NCBI RefSeq assembly: GCF_001305595.1
Contig: NZ_CP012402.1
Span: forward strand, 347,501 to 411,500
Direction: 5' to 3'
Length of the DNA stretch: 64,000 nt
From: Azospirillum thiophilum
Lineage (GTDB): Bacteria > Pseudomonadota > Alphaproteobacteria > Azospirillales > Azospirillaceae
Part shown: positions 44,621-53,470 of the stretch, piece after piece
Numbering within the stretch: the first letter of the stretch is position 1
Layout: each line of letters begins with the position of its first letter
Translations under genes and position numbers: made by a program
Notes under the pieces: model-generated
What the model saw: the letters and a program-made list of their open reading frames with translations, nothing else
Databases searched by the model: none
Told to the model about the DNA's origin: nothing

Positions 44621-47554
44621 ATGACCGCCAGCGACGCCGGAACCACCGCCGCCACCGAAACCACCGCCGTTGGGGCCGCCGCCCCGACCGGCGACGGCAG
44701 CGGCCTGTATCTGGTCGACGGCTCCGGCTTCATCTTCCGCGCCTTCCACGCGCTGCCGATGCTGACCCGGCCGGACGGCACGCCGGTCAATGCGGTGCTC
44801 GGCTTCTCCAACATGCTGCTGAAACTGCTGGCCGACATCAAGGCGGAGGCGGTCGCCGTCGTCTTCGACAGCAAGCGGCTGAATTTCCGCAACGAATTCT
44901 ATCCCGACTACAAGGCCCACCGCCCCGAGCCGCCGGAGGAGCTGAAGCCGCAGTTCGCGCTGATCCGCGAGGCGACCGAGGCCTTCTGCCTGCCCTGCCT
45001 GGAGCTGGAGGGCTATGAGGCCGACGACCTGATCGCCACCTATGCCCGTCTGGCACAGGAGGCCGGCCGCGAAGTCACCATCGTCTCGTCCGACAAGGAC
45101 CTGATGCAGCTGGTTCGTCCCGGCGTCGGCATGTTCGACCCGATGAAGAACAAGACCATCGGCCCCGACGAGGTGTTCGAGAAGTTCGGCGTCGCCCCGG
45201 ACAAGGTGGTCGACGTCCAGGCGCTGGCCGGCGACAGCGTCGACAATGTGCCGGGCGTCCCCGGCATCGGCGTGAAGACCGCGGCCCAGCTGATCACCGA
45301 ATATGGCGACCTGGAGTCGCTGCTGGCCAATGCCGGCAAGATCAAGCAGCCGGCCCGCCGCCAGAAGCTGATCGACTTCGCCGACCAGGCGCGGGTATCG
45401 CGCCGTCTGGTCCTGCTCGACGACAACGCCCCGCCGCCCAAGCCGCTGGACGAGCTGCGCGTCCGCGAGCCGGACCATCAGAAGCTGATCGATTTCCTGC
45501 GGGCGCAGGGCTTCCGCAGCATCGTGACCCGCGTCGAGATGGAGATGCAGAAGGACGGCCGCCTCGCCGACGGCGCCACCTTCCCGGCTGCTGCCCCCTC
45601 TGCCTCCTCTGCCGCCGCCGCGACGCCCGCCGCCGCCGATGCGGCCGTCCCGCCGTCCGCCGCCGCCGGGCCGGAGGAGCGCCCCGCCCGCCGGACGGTT
45701 CTGACCGTGCCGGAGGTGCGCTACGAGCTGGTGCAGGATGCAGACGCCCTGCGCGCCTGGGTCGACCGCGCCCGCGAGACCGGGGTGCTGGCGGTGGATA
45801 CCGAGACCGACAGCCTGACCCCGGCGACCGCGACGCTGGTCGGCGTGTCGCTGTCGACCGCGCCCGGTCTGGCCTGCTACATCCCGCTCGCCCATGTCGC
45901 GCCGGGCACCGTCGCCGGCCAGCTCGATTTCGACGCCCCGCCGCCGCCGGTGCAGATCCCGACATCCGAGGCGATGGCGATCCTCAAGGACGTGCTGGAG
46001 GATCCGTCGGTCCTGAAGATCGGCCACAATTTCAAGTTCGACCATCAGCTGTTCGCCCGCAACGGCATCCGGGTGGCGCCGGTCGACGACAGCATGCTGA
46101 TCTCCTACGTGCTGGAGGGCGGCGCCCACGGCCACGGCATGGACGAGCTGGCCGAGCTGCATCTCGCCTACACGCCGATCCCCTTCAAGGAGGTCTGCGG
46201 CACCGGCAAGGCCCAGATCACCTTCGACCGGGTGCCGCTGGACAAGGCGCTGGCCTATGCCGCCGAGGATGCCGACGTCACGCTGCGGCTGTGGACCCTG
46301 CTGAAGCCGCGTCTGGTCGACGAGCGTCTGGTCACCGTCTATGAGACGCTCGACCGCCCGCTGATCCCGGTGGTCGCCGACATGGAGCGGGCCGGCGTGC
46401 ACATCGACCGGCAGGCGCTGGCCGGGCTGTCGCAGGATCTGTCGGTCCGCCTCGCCGAGATCGAGAAGGACGTCCACGCGCTGGCCGGCCAGAGCTTCAA
46501 CATCGGCTCGCCCAAGCAGCTGGGCGAGATCCTGTTCGACGGCCTGAAGCTCGGCACCGGCAAGAAGGGCAAGACCGGCGCCTATTCCACCGACAGCAGC
46601 GTGCTGGAGGAGTTGGCGGAGCAGGGCCACACCATCGCCCAGCGCGTTCTCGACTGGCGCCAGCTCGCCAAGCTGAAGAGCACCTACACCGACGCGCTGC
46701 AGGAGAAGATCTCGCCGGTGACGGGGCGGGTCCACACCGCCTTCGCGCTGGCGGCGACCAACACCGGGCGGCTGTCCTCGACCGATCCCAACCTGCAGAA
46801 CATCCCGGTGCGGACGGAGGAGGGCAAGAAGATCCGCCGCGCCTTCATCGCGTCCCCCGGCCACAAGCTGCTGAGCGTCGATTATTCGCAGATCGAGCTG
46901 CGTCTGGTGGCGGAGATGGCGAACATCCAGGCATTGAAGGACGCCTTCCGCGACGGGCTGGACATTCACGCCGCCACCGCGGCCCAGGTGTTCGGGATTC
47001 CGCTGGAGCAGATGACGCCGGACATCCGCCGCAAGGCCAAGGCGATCAATTTCGGTATCATCTACGGCATTTCCGGCTTCGGCCTGAGCCGCCAGCTCGG
47101 CATCGCGCCGGGGGAGGCCAACGCCTTCATCAAGGCCTATCTGGAGCGCTTCCACGAGCTGAAGGTGTGGATGGAGTCGATCAAGACGTTCGCCCGCCAG
47201 CACGGCCATGTGGTGACTCTGTTCGGCCGCCGCTGCTACATGCCCGGCATCCAGGACAAGAACGCCGCCCGCCGCGCCTTCGCCGAGCGCCAGGCGATCA
47301 ACGCCCCGATCCAGGGCACCGCGGCCGACATCATGAAGCGGGCGATGAACCGCATGCCCGCCGCGCTGGCCGCCGCCGGCAGCAGCGCGCGGATGCTGCT
47401 GCAGGTGCATGACGAACTGCTGTTCGAGGTGCCGGAAGCCGAGGCCGAGGACACCGCGCGGATCGTCCGCGGGGTGATGGAGGGCGCGGCACAGCTGGGC
47501 GTGCCGCTGGTGGCGGAGGCGGGGATTGGGGACAACTGGGAGGAAGCGCACTGA
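44621..47554 (+). CDS. polA: DNA polymerase I
   Basis: A 977-residue DNA polymerase I with all three activities visible. The 5'-3' exonuclease is at the N-terminus (LYLVDGSGFIFRAFHALP, DKDLMQL, PGVPGIGVKTAAQL). The 3'-5' proofreading domain is at about residues 370-560 with VDTETDS, GHNFKFDH and YAAEDAD, so the catalytic acids are kept. The polymerase domain has motif A DYSQIELR, motif B RRKAKAINFGIIYG and motif C VHDELLFEV. An Ala/Pro-rich insert lies between the first two domains. ATG 44621 is chosen over 44585. It works in Okazaki-fragment maturation and repair. Confidence 0.95.
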   Translation: MTASDAGTTAATETTAVGAAAPTGDGSGLYLVDGSGFIFRAFHALPMLTRPDGTPVNAVLGFSNMLLKLLADIKAEAVAVVFDSKRLNFRNEFYPDYKAHRPEPPEELKPQFALIREATEAFCLPCLELEGYEADDLIATYARLAQEAGREVTIVSSDKDLMQLVRPGVGMFDPMKNKTIGPDEVFEKFGVAPDKVVDVQALAGDSVDNVPGVPGIGVKTAAQLITEYGDLESLLANAGKIKQPARRQKLIDFADQARVSRRLVLLDDNAPPPKPLDELRVREPDHQKLIDFLRAQGFRSIVTRVEMEMQKDGRLADGATFPAAAPSASSAAAATPAAADAAVPPSAAAGPEERPARRTVLTVPEVRYELVQDADALRAWVDRARETGVLAVDTETDSLTPATATLVGVSLSTAPGLACYIPLAHVAPGTVAGQLDFDAPPPPVQIPTSEAMAILKDVLEDPSVLKIGHNFKFDHQLFARNGIRVAPVDDSMLISYVLEGGAHGHGMDELAELHLAYTPIPFKEVCGTGKAQITFDRVPLDKALAYAAEDADVTLRLWTLLKPRLVDERLVTVYETLDRPLIPVVADMERAGVHIDRQALAGLSQDLSVRLAEIEKDVHALAGQSFNIGSPKQLGEILFDGLKLGTGKKGKTGAYSTDSSVLEELAEQGHTIAQRVLDWRQLAKLKSTYTDALQEKISPVTGRVHTAFALAATNTGRLSSTDPNLQNIPVRTEEGKKIRRAFIASPGHKLLSVDYSQIELRLVAEMANIQALKDAFRDGLDIHAATAAQVFGIPLEQMTPDIRRKAKAINFGIIYGISGFGLSRQLGIAPGEANAFIKAYLERFHELKVWMESIKTFARQHGHVVTLFGRRCYMPGIQDKNAARRAFAERQAINAPIQGTAADIMKRAMNRMPAALAAAGSSARMLLQVHDELLFEVPEAEAEDTARIVRGVMEGAAQLGVPLVAEAGIGDNWEEAH

Positions 47555-47562
47555 GGAATATT

Positions 47563-49245
47563 CTATATCAATGCACCTAAGTAGGGCCTGAATACTTCCA
47601 TCGCTCTTTCATACTGATTTGTGTCTAGAACCAATCCACCCTCCGATCCGACATGAAAAACTTCATCGTCTCTTAGCTTTAGATCGTAGCTTCCTTCGGA
47701 AGCTACGATGACCTGCGCATCTTTGGGCTGTTGCTCAAACATGAAATGCATGATTCTTTCAATGTGCTTTTCATCCTGCCCTTGCTGATTTGGGGCATCA
47801 ACAACAATAGGGCAACGAGGAGAAACACTATATCTTCTGCCGGTCGCGATTACTGCAAAGTAATACGCGAATAGAGAGCGTGGGGTAGTGCTCCCTCTTC
47901 CTAAATCTGGCGGCATTATGTCAGAAAGCATATTTTCTGGAGTGCTAACATCGAGGTATTTGCAAAATTCTTTAAGAATATTTGAGAAAAAGGATGTAAT
48001 GTCTTCAACTCGGTCTTGAGAAACCTGATGCTCCATCAGTCTCTTGAGTTCTGAAATCTCTTGCGTGACACCAGATATCTGCGAGTCAAGCGAGGCTATT
48101 CTCGCCCGAATAGAACTATCAGCTTCAAATTTTCCTTTTGCTCTTATTACGTCAATTAACTGAACGCCGCTTTTCCGGAAGGAAAGAATTTTCCTAATTG
48201 AGACGAGTTTTTCAGAAATCTTAGTAAGATTGTTTTGGTTTCTTGCGATCTTGAGATCGACAGTCTTAATGAGGGATTTGGCTCTGTTGGCGGCATGAAT
48301 AAAACTATCTTGATCTTTTACAAGCCCAAATTGGGCGGTTGATGAATTTGAGAATGCATTTCCGCAGGTTGGGCAAAATATTTCTTTTGGCTGCTTTATA
48401 AGGAAACGAATGCTATCGTCCATGTCGCACAGTGCAGCTGTGGCAATATCTCTTTGTTCTTGCCAAATTCTCTTTTCTTCTTTTAGTCCAGCTATTTTTG
48501 CTTTGTACAACTCCTCTAATGCCATGAGTGTATTGAATTCCTTTATAAGAGAAGTGACCTGAGATTCAAAATTTGATAGGTCTAGTGATACTTTAACGTC
48601 AGGCATTGACGCACCGAGCGCAGATAGTGCTTGATGGGCACCATCTCGCAAACGAAGTATTTTCTTTCTTTCAGTTTTTTTTGATTCCATTTGAGCCCAT
48701 GCAATGTAATACTCCCTTGACTTGAGTCCAATATGGTATTCAGCTAAGGATCTTTTTGATTGGTTTCTGGTAAGTTCTTTAAAGGAATTCCAAGCAGAAG
48801 ACCAACTTTTATCCTGATCCATATAAAATGGCGCAAAAATATGAGCACAAGAAGGAGATACAGGATTTCCAGCCTCATCTCCGATCAGCATCCCAAAGTC
48901 AAGAATCTCGGACCAAAATCGAGATAATTTGTCTGAGCTGCTTGACTCTATTAATAGGCCTCTATCTTCTGAATATACTGACGTATATCCAGCTGTTCTT
49001 AAAACAACATATTCTTGATTATTGATTGTTATTTCCAAAAGTGTGCTAACAGAAGCTTTCTGCCATTTCTTATCAACTTTGTGAGGTTGCGTTCCAAATG
49101 CCTCATATAGACTCTTCATTATCGCGGATTTTCCCTTCTGGTTTGCCGCTACTATCAGGTTTCGGCTCGGAGTAAATTTTATTATCAAGCCGCTGCGCTC
49201 GTTCTGGGATAGCAAGCAAAGACGAGAAAATTTCAGTATGCGCAT
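47563..49245 (-). CDS. SMC/Rad50-like ATPase with zinc-hook motif
   Basis: A 560-residue ATPase. The N-terminal Walker A is AANQKGKS (33-40). A following conserved block (FYMDQDKSWSSAWNSF) leads into a long coiled coil (about 185-430) that carries a zinc-hook-like C291-P-T-C294 pair at its apex. The C-terminal head has a signature-like GRGSTTPRSLFAYY and Walker B IVVDAPNQQGQD (Asp483), lacking the usual acidic residue after Asp. Such ATPases pair with effector nucleases in anti-phage systems. TAAGGA lies 9 bases upstream of the ATG. It starts 57 bases after the nuclease gene stop on the same strand; both are AT-rich. Confidence 0.75.
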   Translation of the reverse strand: MRILKFSRLCLLSQNERSGLIIKFTPSRNLIVAANQKGKSAIMKSLYEAFGTQPHKVDKKWQKASVSTLLEITINNQEYVVLRTAGYTSVYSEDRGLLIESSSSDKLSRFWSEILDFGMLIGDEAGNPVSPSCAHIFAPFYMDQDKSWSSAWNSFKELTRNQSKRSLAEYHIGLKSREYYIAWAQMESKKTERKKILRLRDGAHQALSALGASMPDVKVSLDLSNFESQVTSLIKEFNTLMALEELYKAKIAGLKEEKRIWQEQRDIATAALCDMDDSIRFLIKQPKEIFCPTCGNAFSNSSTAQFGLVKDQDSFIHAANRAKSLIKTVDLKIARNQNNLTKISEKLVSIRKILSFRKSGVQLIDVIRAKGKFEADSSIRARIASLDSQISGVTQEISELKRLMEHQVSQDRVEDITSFFSNILKEFCKYLDVSTPENMLSDIMPPDLGRGSTTPRSLFAYYFAVIATGRRYSVSPRCPIVVDAPNQQGQDEKHIERIMHFMFEQQPKDAQVIVASEGSYDLKLRDDEVFHVGSEGGLVLDTNQYERAMEVFRPYLGALI

Positions 49246-49302
49246 TGTTTTGGTTCCTTAATGAGTGGATAAGGCGATAGAGACTAAGGTTACGATTTTC
49301 GT

Positions 49303-50391
49303 TCATTCAAAAATCTCATATGCTTCGACTATTGCGCCACTAAATGATAGATCAGAAGCGTCACGAATATCTAGATCTTCGATTTTCAGATTTGATAAAA
49401 GTTTAGCCGTATCCAAATATGTTTCAGGAAGAGTTCCAGAAACTTTATAGATTTTAAGAATATCTAGGGATGCGTTCGAGAATTTTATATAATTTGCGCA
49501 ACCTTTATTGCGCATATAAATATATTTTTGACAATTTCTCTCCATTTTCTCGATAAATGGACCCTTTTTCCCTATTCCCATAAGCTCTTCCTTTATGTAT
49601 GGCCAACACCGGTCAAAATTTGGTGCGCTGGATGCTTTTGCCAAAAATTCCTCTAATTCCGTTGCGGAAAGTGATTTTTCTTCACAAATTTCTTCGTAAC
49701 TCGAAAATTTTCTCGCTGTTCCGATCTTATCCTCAACTTTTAGAATCAACGTGTCCGAAACCCCACGTATGGGGGAATGACCATCAAGTTCTCCTCTCTT
49801 CTTCATCTCTTCTTCAATAAAGTAATAAATAGCGGCTCTATGATCATTGATACCCAATTTTGTTTTTTCAATCAAGAATACTTTCCGATATTCCTCATCA
49901 GGAGCTGTGCTGCAATCCTCTTTTATTGTATTGGAAATAGTTTTCCAATCATCCTCATGGACCATCGTGCCAGTAATAAGAAAATCACCAGTACTAGATT
50001 TTCTGCCACTAGAGAGGGTTATGTGTATCTTTGCGTTAGTAATTAAACCGCAAATTTTCAAATGTTCTCCAAATTGCTGATAATTTTTGTACATTCTTCC
50101 AACAATGGATTTTGGAGGTAAGGCTCCAATTTCCTCAGATATCTTTGAGGGCGTGCAATTATTACCTTCCCAACCTTTAATTTGATAGCTCTCGATGCAA
50201 TTCGGTGTAATGCAATCATGAACAATTATAAGATCATCAATCCAATCAAAAAAAGCCCTATAGTTACTATTCCGCTGATGAATATTTAGAACCTTTAATA
50301 AAGAAGCGTCGGCTTGAAAGCGAAATCGGTCCGCCGCCCTTGCCCCATCTATTTCGCGAGCTTCTGTAATCTTTCCGATAATTTTGTTCAT
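49303..50391 (-). CDS. DUF4297/Cap4-like nuclease protein
   Basis: A protein of about 362 residues. The N-terminal third looks like a PD-(D/E)xK nuclease core of the DUF4297/Cap4 type: an ADRFRFQADASLL segment, then FFDWIDDLIIVHD (Asp52/53) and CIESYQIKG (Glu67, Gln70, Lys72). The remaining two thirds are predicted soluble and mixed alpha/beta (SSGRKSSTGDFLITG, HSPIRGVSDTLI) and are not recognised. It probably cleaves DNA under control of the SMC-like ATPase encoded next. ATG 50391 is used; GTG 50403 adds four residues. No good ribosome site is visible for either. Confidence 0.65.
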   Translation of the reverse strand: MNKIIGKITEAREIDGARAADRFRFQADASLLKVLNIHQRNSNYRAFFDWIDDLIIVHDCITPNCIESYQIKGWEGNNCTPSKISEEIGALPPKSIVGRMYKNYQQFGEHLKICGLITNAKIHITLSSGRKSSTGDFLITGTMVHEDDWKTISNTIKEDCSTAPDEEYRKVFLIEKTKLGINDHRAAIYYFIEEEMKKRGELDGHSPIRGVSDTLILKVEDKIGTARKFSSYEEICEEKSLSATELEEFLAKASSAPNFDRCWPYIKEELMGIGKKGPFIEKMERNCQKYIYMRNKGCANYIKFSNASLDILKIYKVSGTLPETYLDTAKLLSNLKIEDLDIRDASDLSFSGAIVEAYEIFE

Positions 50392-50700
50392 GATGCGAGG
50401 CACCGTATAAGGGTGGATGATGGAACCATCTCACTTGTCAAATTATACGCAAAAGCTACACACGAATCTATCGTTGAGATGAGTTCCGTGCAATGGGGTG
50501 ACTGAACACGCATATCTATCAGAATGTGATATCGGCTTGGTGGTGGATGGTACTGTTACCACCACAAGGTCTACACCCTCCACATATTCCTATTGAGTAT
50601 GCTCGCCCCTCCCGCCATTCCCACAACGCATTGAACCCGCATAGTTATGTGTGTTACCCCCGACGGACCAGAAATATCCCTTTGAAAAGGAGGGGTTCGC

Positions 50701-51285
50701 GTGGCGTCCGTTGCCCAGAAGATCGCGTTCGCGCCGGTGGAAACCCGTCGTGCCCTCGTCTATGCCGCCCTGTCGCGGAGCCAGGGGGCCGTCGCCATGA
50801 ACATGGCGGTGGACTCCGTCCAGACCTCGATCGACCGTCTCAAGCGGGTGCTGTTCCCCTGGATGGTGCTGGATTTCCGCGGGGAGCCGACCAAGACCAA
50901 GGCGCTCTGCATCTTCAAGATGTTCCTCAGCGACAAGGAGGATGACACCGCCGCCTACGCCAAGCTGTCGAGCGAGATGAAGACGGTGGAGCAGAACTCC
51001 AAGCTCGCCAAGAGCATGAGCTGGTTCAAGCGGGTGAAGACCTCGAAATCCCGCACCGTCGACAGCAACATCTTCGACGACATGTTCCTCCTGCATCTGG
51101 AAAACGATCCCAAGGACACGCTGAGATACCAGATGAACCAGGAGCTCTTCGCCCAGATCCTGCGCACGCCGCCGACGCTCAGCCAGGGCAAGGATGTGCT
51201 GGCCGCCGTCCGCACCATCCGCCAGACCTGCAAGGAGGCCGGCTTCGACCTGAAGAATCTCGGGCTGTCCGACAGCTTCACCTGA
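50701..51285 (+). CDS. hypothetical protein
   Basis: A 194-residue soluble, largely helical protein with no recognised domain. Segments such as TRRALVYAALSRSQGAVAMNM, WMVLDFRGEPTKTKALCIFKM and MFLLHLENDPKD suggest a compact helical fold. GTG 50701 is well supported by AAAAGGAGG eight bases upstream. Base composition is that of the host genome, unlike the island before it, so it is a resident gene at the island's right edge. It does not resemble the nuclease or ATPase. Confidence 0.7.
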   Translation: MASVAQKIAFAPVETRRALVYAALSRSQGAVAMNMAVDSVQTSIDRLKRVLFPWMVLDFRGEPTKTKALCIFKMFLSDKEDDTAAYAKLSSEMKTVEQNSKLAKSMSWFKRVKTSKSRTVDSNIFDDMFLLHLENDPKDTLRYQMNQELFAQILRTPPTLSQGKDVLAAVRTIRQTCKEAGFDLKNLGLSDSFT

Positions 51286-51391
51286 TCCGGCGCCCCCCCT
51301 TGCGGCGTTCCGGTTGCCCGGCCTACCCTCGGGGCCGGCTATGACCTTCGGCAGTCTCCGGTCGGGTCGCGCACTGGAAGGAGGCAGGGCC

Positions 51392-52525
51392 ATGCAGCGT
51401 TGCGGACGGGGCCGAGCGGATGTGGCCCCAACTCGGGCCGCGGGCTCGCCGATGCGGGGGCTGGCGCTGGCCGCAGCGGTCCTGCTGGGTCTTGCGCTCC
51501 TGCCCATCCCTGCCGACGCCGGGCCTGCCGCCGGGTCCGACCGCCTGCAACGGCTGCTCGACCGTTTCCTGGCCGACGAGGAACTCGACGGCGGAATCCT
51601 GCTGGTGTCCGGTCCCGATGGCCGGCGCGTCGTCGTGTCGGGCATCGCCGACCGGCGCGGCAAGCGGCCGGTGACGGAGGATACGCGCTTCTACGTCGCC
51701 TCGGTCGGCAAGATGGCGACCGCCGTCGCGGTGTTGCAGCAGGTGGAGGAGGGGCTGGCGGCGCTCGACCAGCCGGTGCGGGCGTTGGCGGGGGATCTGC
51801 CGCTCGGCCGCCTCGCGAATGCCGGCCGGGCGCGGCTGGTCCATCTGCTCGACCACAGTTCGGGCATTCCCGACTATCTCACCGACGCCTATGCGGAGGA
51901 CGAGGCGGCCGATCCCGACCGGTTGCCGCGCGGCGGCGCGCTGCTGGCCTATGCCCATGGCGAGCCGGCGACCGGTCCAGTCGGCGGGCATTACGCCTAT
52001 TCCAACAGCAACTATGTCCTGCTTGGCCACATCGCGTCGGTGCGCGACGGGGCTCCCTTCGCGCAGGTGCTGCAACGCCGGGTGCTGGAGCGGGCCGGCA
52101 TGGCGTCGACCAGTGTCGGCGCCGATCCGCGCGACCGCAGCCTTGCCCATGGCTATGACGGGGAGGGCGACGTCAGCCGCCGGTCCTGGGCGGCCACGAC
52201 CGGCGACGGGCCGCTGGTCGCCACCGCCGGGGATTTGGAACGGTTCGTCTTCGCCCTGTTCCGCGACGGCCGCCTGCTGGGGCCGGCGATGGTCAGGCGC
52301 ATGCAGGCCCCATCGGAGAACGAGGAGGGGCAGGGGCTGGGCGTCGCGCTGTGGACGGATCGCTGGGGCCGCGGCGTCGGCCATGACGGACGCTATGACG
52401 GGTTCGAGGCCGATGTCCGCTATTACCCCGGCCGGCGGATGGCCTTGATTTTCCTCACCAACGGCAACCAGCAGAGCGACGATGCCCTGCTGGATGCGGT
52501 GGCGGCCGAGCTGTTCGGGAAATGA
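51392..52525 (+). CDS. serine hydrolase, beta-lactamase/penicillin-binding family
   Basis: A 377-residue exported serine hydrolase. An N-terminal leader (MRGLALAAAVLLGLALLPIP region, about residue 21 onward) is followed by the catalytic SVGK motif (SxxK), the Tyr motif YSNSN and a C-terminal GHDGRYDGFE, all in the order of class C beta-lactamase-like enzymes. Members cleave peptides, esters or peptidoglycan; the substrate is unknown. GGAAGGAGG precedes ATG 51392. A hairpin (52529-52549) separates it from the convergent dehydrogenase. Confidence 0.87.
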   Translation: MQRCGRGRADVAPTRAAGSPMRGLALAAAVLLGLALLPIPADAGPAAGSDRLQRLLDRFLADEELDGGILLVSGPDGRRVVVSGIADRRGKRPVTEDTRFYVASVGKMATAVAVLQQVEEGLAALDQPVRALAGDLPLGRLANAGRARLVHLLDHSSGIPDYLTDAYAEDEAADPDRLPRGGALLAYAHGEPATGPVGGHYAYSNSNYVLLGHIASVRDGAPFAQVLQRRVLERAGMASTSVGADPRDRSLAHGYDGEGDVSRRSWAATTGDGPLVATAGDLERFVFALFRDGRLLGPAMVRRMQAPSENEEGQGLGVALWTDRWGRGVGHDGRYDGFEADVRYYPGRRMALIFLTNGNQQSDDALLDAVAAELFGK

Positions 52526-52528
52526 GTC

Positions 52529-52549
52529 CCGCCGGCCCGGGGCCGGCGG
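52529..52549 (+). terminator. hairpin after the serine hydrolase
   Basis: CCGCCGGCC (52529-52537) pairs with GGCCGGCGG (52541-52549) around CGG. There is no strong T-tract. It probably ends both convergent transcripts. Confidence 0.6.
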
Positions 52550-52675
52550 TACACTGTGTTCGCAACGGGGCCGGAGATCCGGCGGTGCCGGATGGATGGA
52601 ACAGTGAACAGGGTGCGGAAACCTGTTTCACGGCGTTCCAAACGTTCCATCCGCCGCCCGCCCGGCCTGCTCCGG

Positions 52676-53452
52676 TCAGGGCATGAACTGCCCGCCGTTG
52701 ACGTCCAGCACCTGCCCGGTGATGTAGCCGGAACAGGCGTGCGAGGCGAAGAACAGGAAGGTCGGGGCGCATTCGGCGGGTTGGCCGAAGCGGCCCATCG
52801 GGATGCCGGTCGACACCCGGGCCTTGGCCGCCTCGTCCTTGTCGGCGTGGAAGGCGGTGTCGAAGGTGCCCGGCGACACCGTGTTGAAGCGGATGCCGTC
52901 CTTGGTGTGGAAGGCGACCCAGTTCTTCTGGATGTTGTGCAGCCACGCCTTGGCCGCGCCATACAGCCCGGCCCCCGGCCCGCCGCCGGTGTAGCCGGCG
53001 ACCGAGCCGACCAGGATGACCGAGGCGGTCTGCCCGCTCTCCCCGGCCGACCGGCGCAGGTGCGGCAGCGCATGCTTGGTCGTCATCAGGGCGGAGCGGG
53101 CGTTGAGGTCGGTCACCGCGTCGAAGAAGGAATCGTCGATCTCCTCCAGCGGTTTGCGGCCGACCAGCCCGCCGGCATTGTTGATCAGCACGTCGATGCC
53201 GCCGAACCGCTCGACGAAGGCATCCACCACCGCCTTGCAGGCGTCGCCGGAGCAGAGGTCGCCGGCGAAGAAGGCGGCCTCGCCGCCGTCCGCCGCCATG
53301 GCGGCCAGCGTGGCGTCGAGCCCGGCCGGCTCCTTGCGGCCGTTGATGCCGACCTTGGCGCCGCGGCGGGCGAAGGCCTGCGCCGCGGCCAGCCCGATCC
53401 CCTGGGTGGAGCCGGTGATCAGGACGCGGCGGCCCTTCAGATCGTCGAACAT
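52676..53452 (-). CDS. short-chain dehydrogenase/reductase
   Basis: A 258-residue SDR. The cofactor motif is TGSTQGIG at the N-terminus, then NNAGG, a catalytic Ser in VGSVAGYTGG and YGAAK (Tyr and Lys). It ends with the typical VDVNGGQFMP-type tail (LDVNGGQ). AAGGGA is upstream of the start. It lies 18 bases after tctA in the sugar-acid operon, so it may oxidise a sugar or sugar acid feeding the DgoK/DgoA steps, but the substrate cannot be read from sequence. Confidence 0.85.
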   Translation of the reverse strand: MFDDLKGRRVLITGSTQGIGLAAAQAFARRGAKVGINGRKEPAGLDATLAAMAADGGEAAFFAGDLCSGDACKAVVDAFVERFGGIDVLINNAGGLVGRKPLEEIDDSFFDAVTDLNARSALMTTKHALPHLRRSAGESGQTASVILVGSVAGYTGGGPGAGLYGAAKAWLHNIQKNWVAFHTKDGIRFNTVSPGTFDTAFHADKDEAAKARVSTGIPMGRFGQPAECAPTFLFFASHACSGYITGQVLDVNGGQFMP

Positions 53453-53470
53453 GGACGTGTTCCCTTATTG

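Larger units (their letters stand above)
47555..50680. other. AT-rich genomic island next to polA
   Basis: Base composition falls to roughly 40% GC by eye from just after the polA stop (47555) to about 50680 and returns to the high-GC average at the next gene. Codon use in the two genes inside (Asn, Lys, Ile, Ser-rich, A/T third bases) is unlike anything else in the window. The 297-base tail (50404-50700) holds a small hairpin (TGGTGG...CCACCA near 50541-50565) but no integrase, att repeat or transposase. Acquisition by horizontal transfer is the simplest explanation; the mechanism of insertion is not visible. Confidence 0.85.

Noticed and set aside
43745-47551. 1268-codon minus-strand open frame opposite polA and the regulator
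   Set aside because: Antisense to polA with all polymerase motifs; composition is biased to Arg/Gly/Gln/His, no family signature, no ribosome site.
49103-49306. 67-codon frame between nuclease and ATPase, as a possible middle component of a three-gene ABC system
   Set aside because: Its start overlaps the nuclease stop (ATGA), which is attractive. However, two thirds of it overlaps the ATPase's Walker A region in another frame, it has only a weak ribosome site, and the ATPase start has its own strong site.
47555-50700. Prophage or integrated plasmid remnant
   Set aside because: No integrase, portal, terminase, replication or partition gene was seen and no att repeat was found at the edges; only the two putative defence genes are present.
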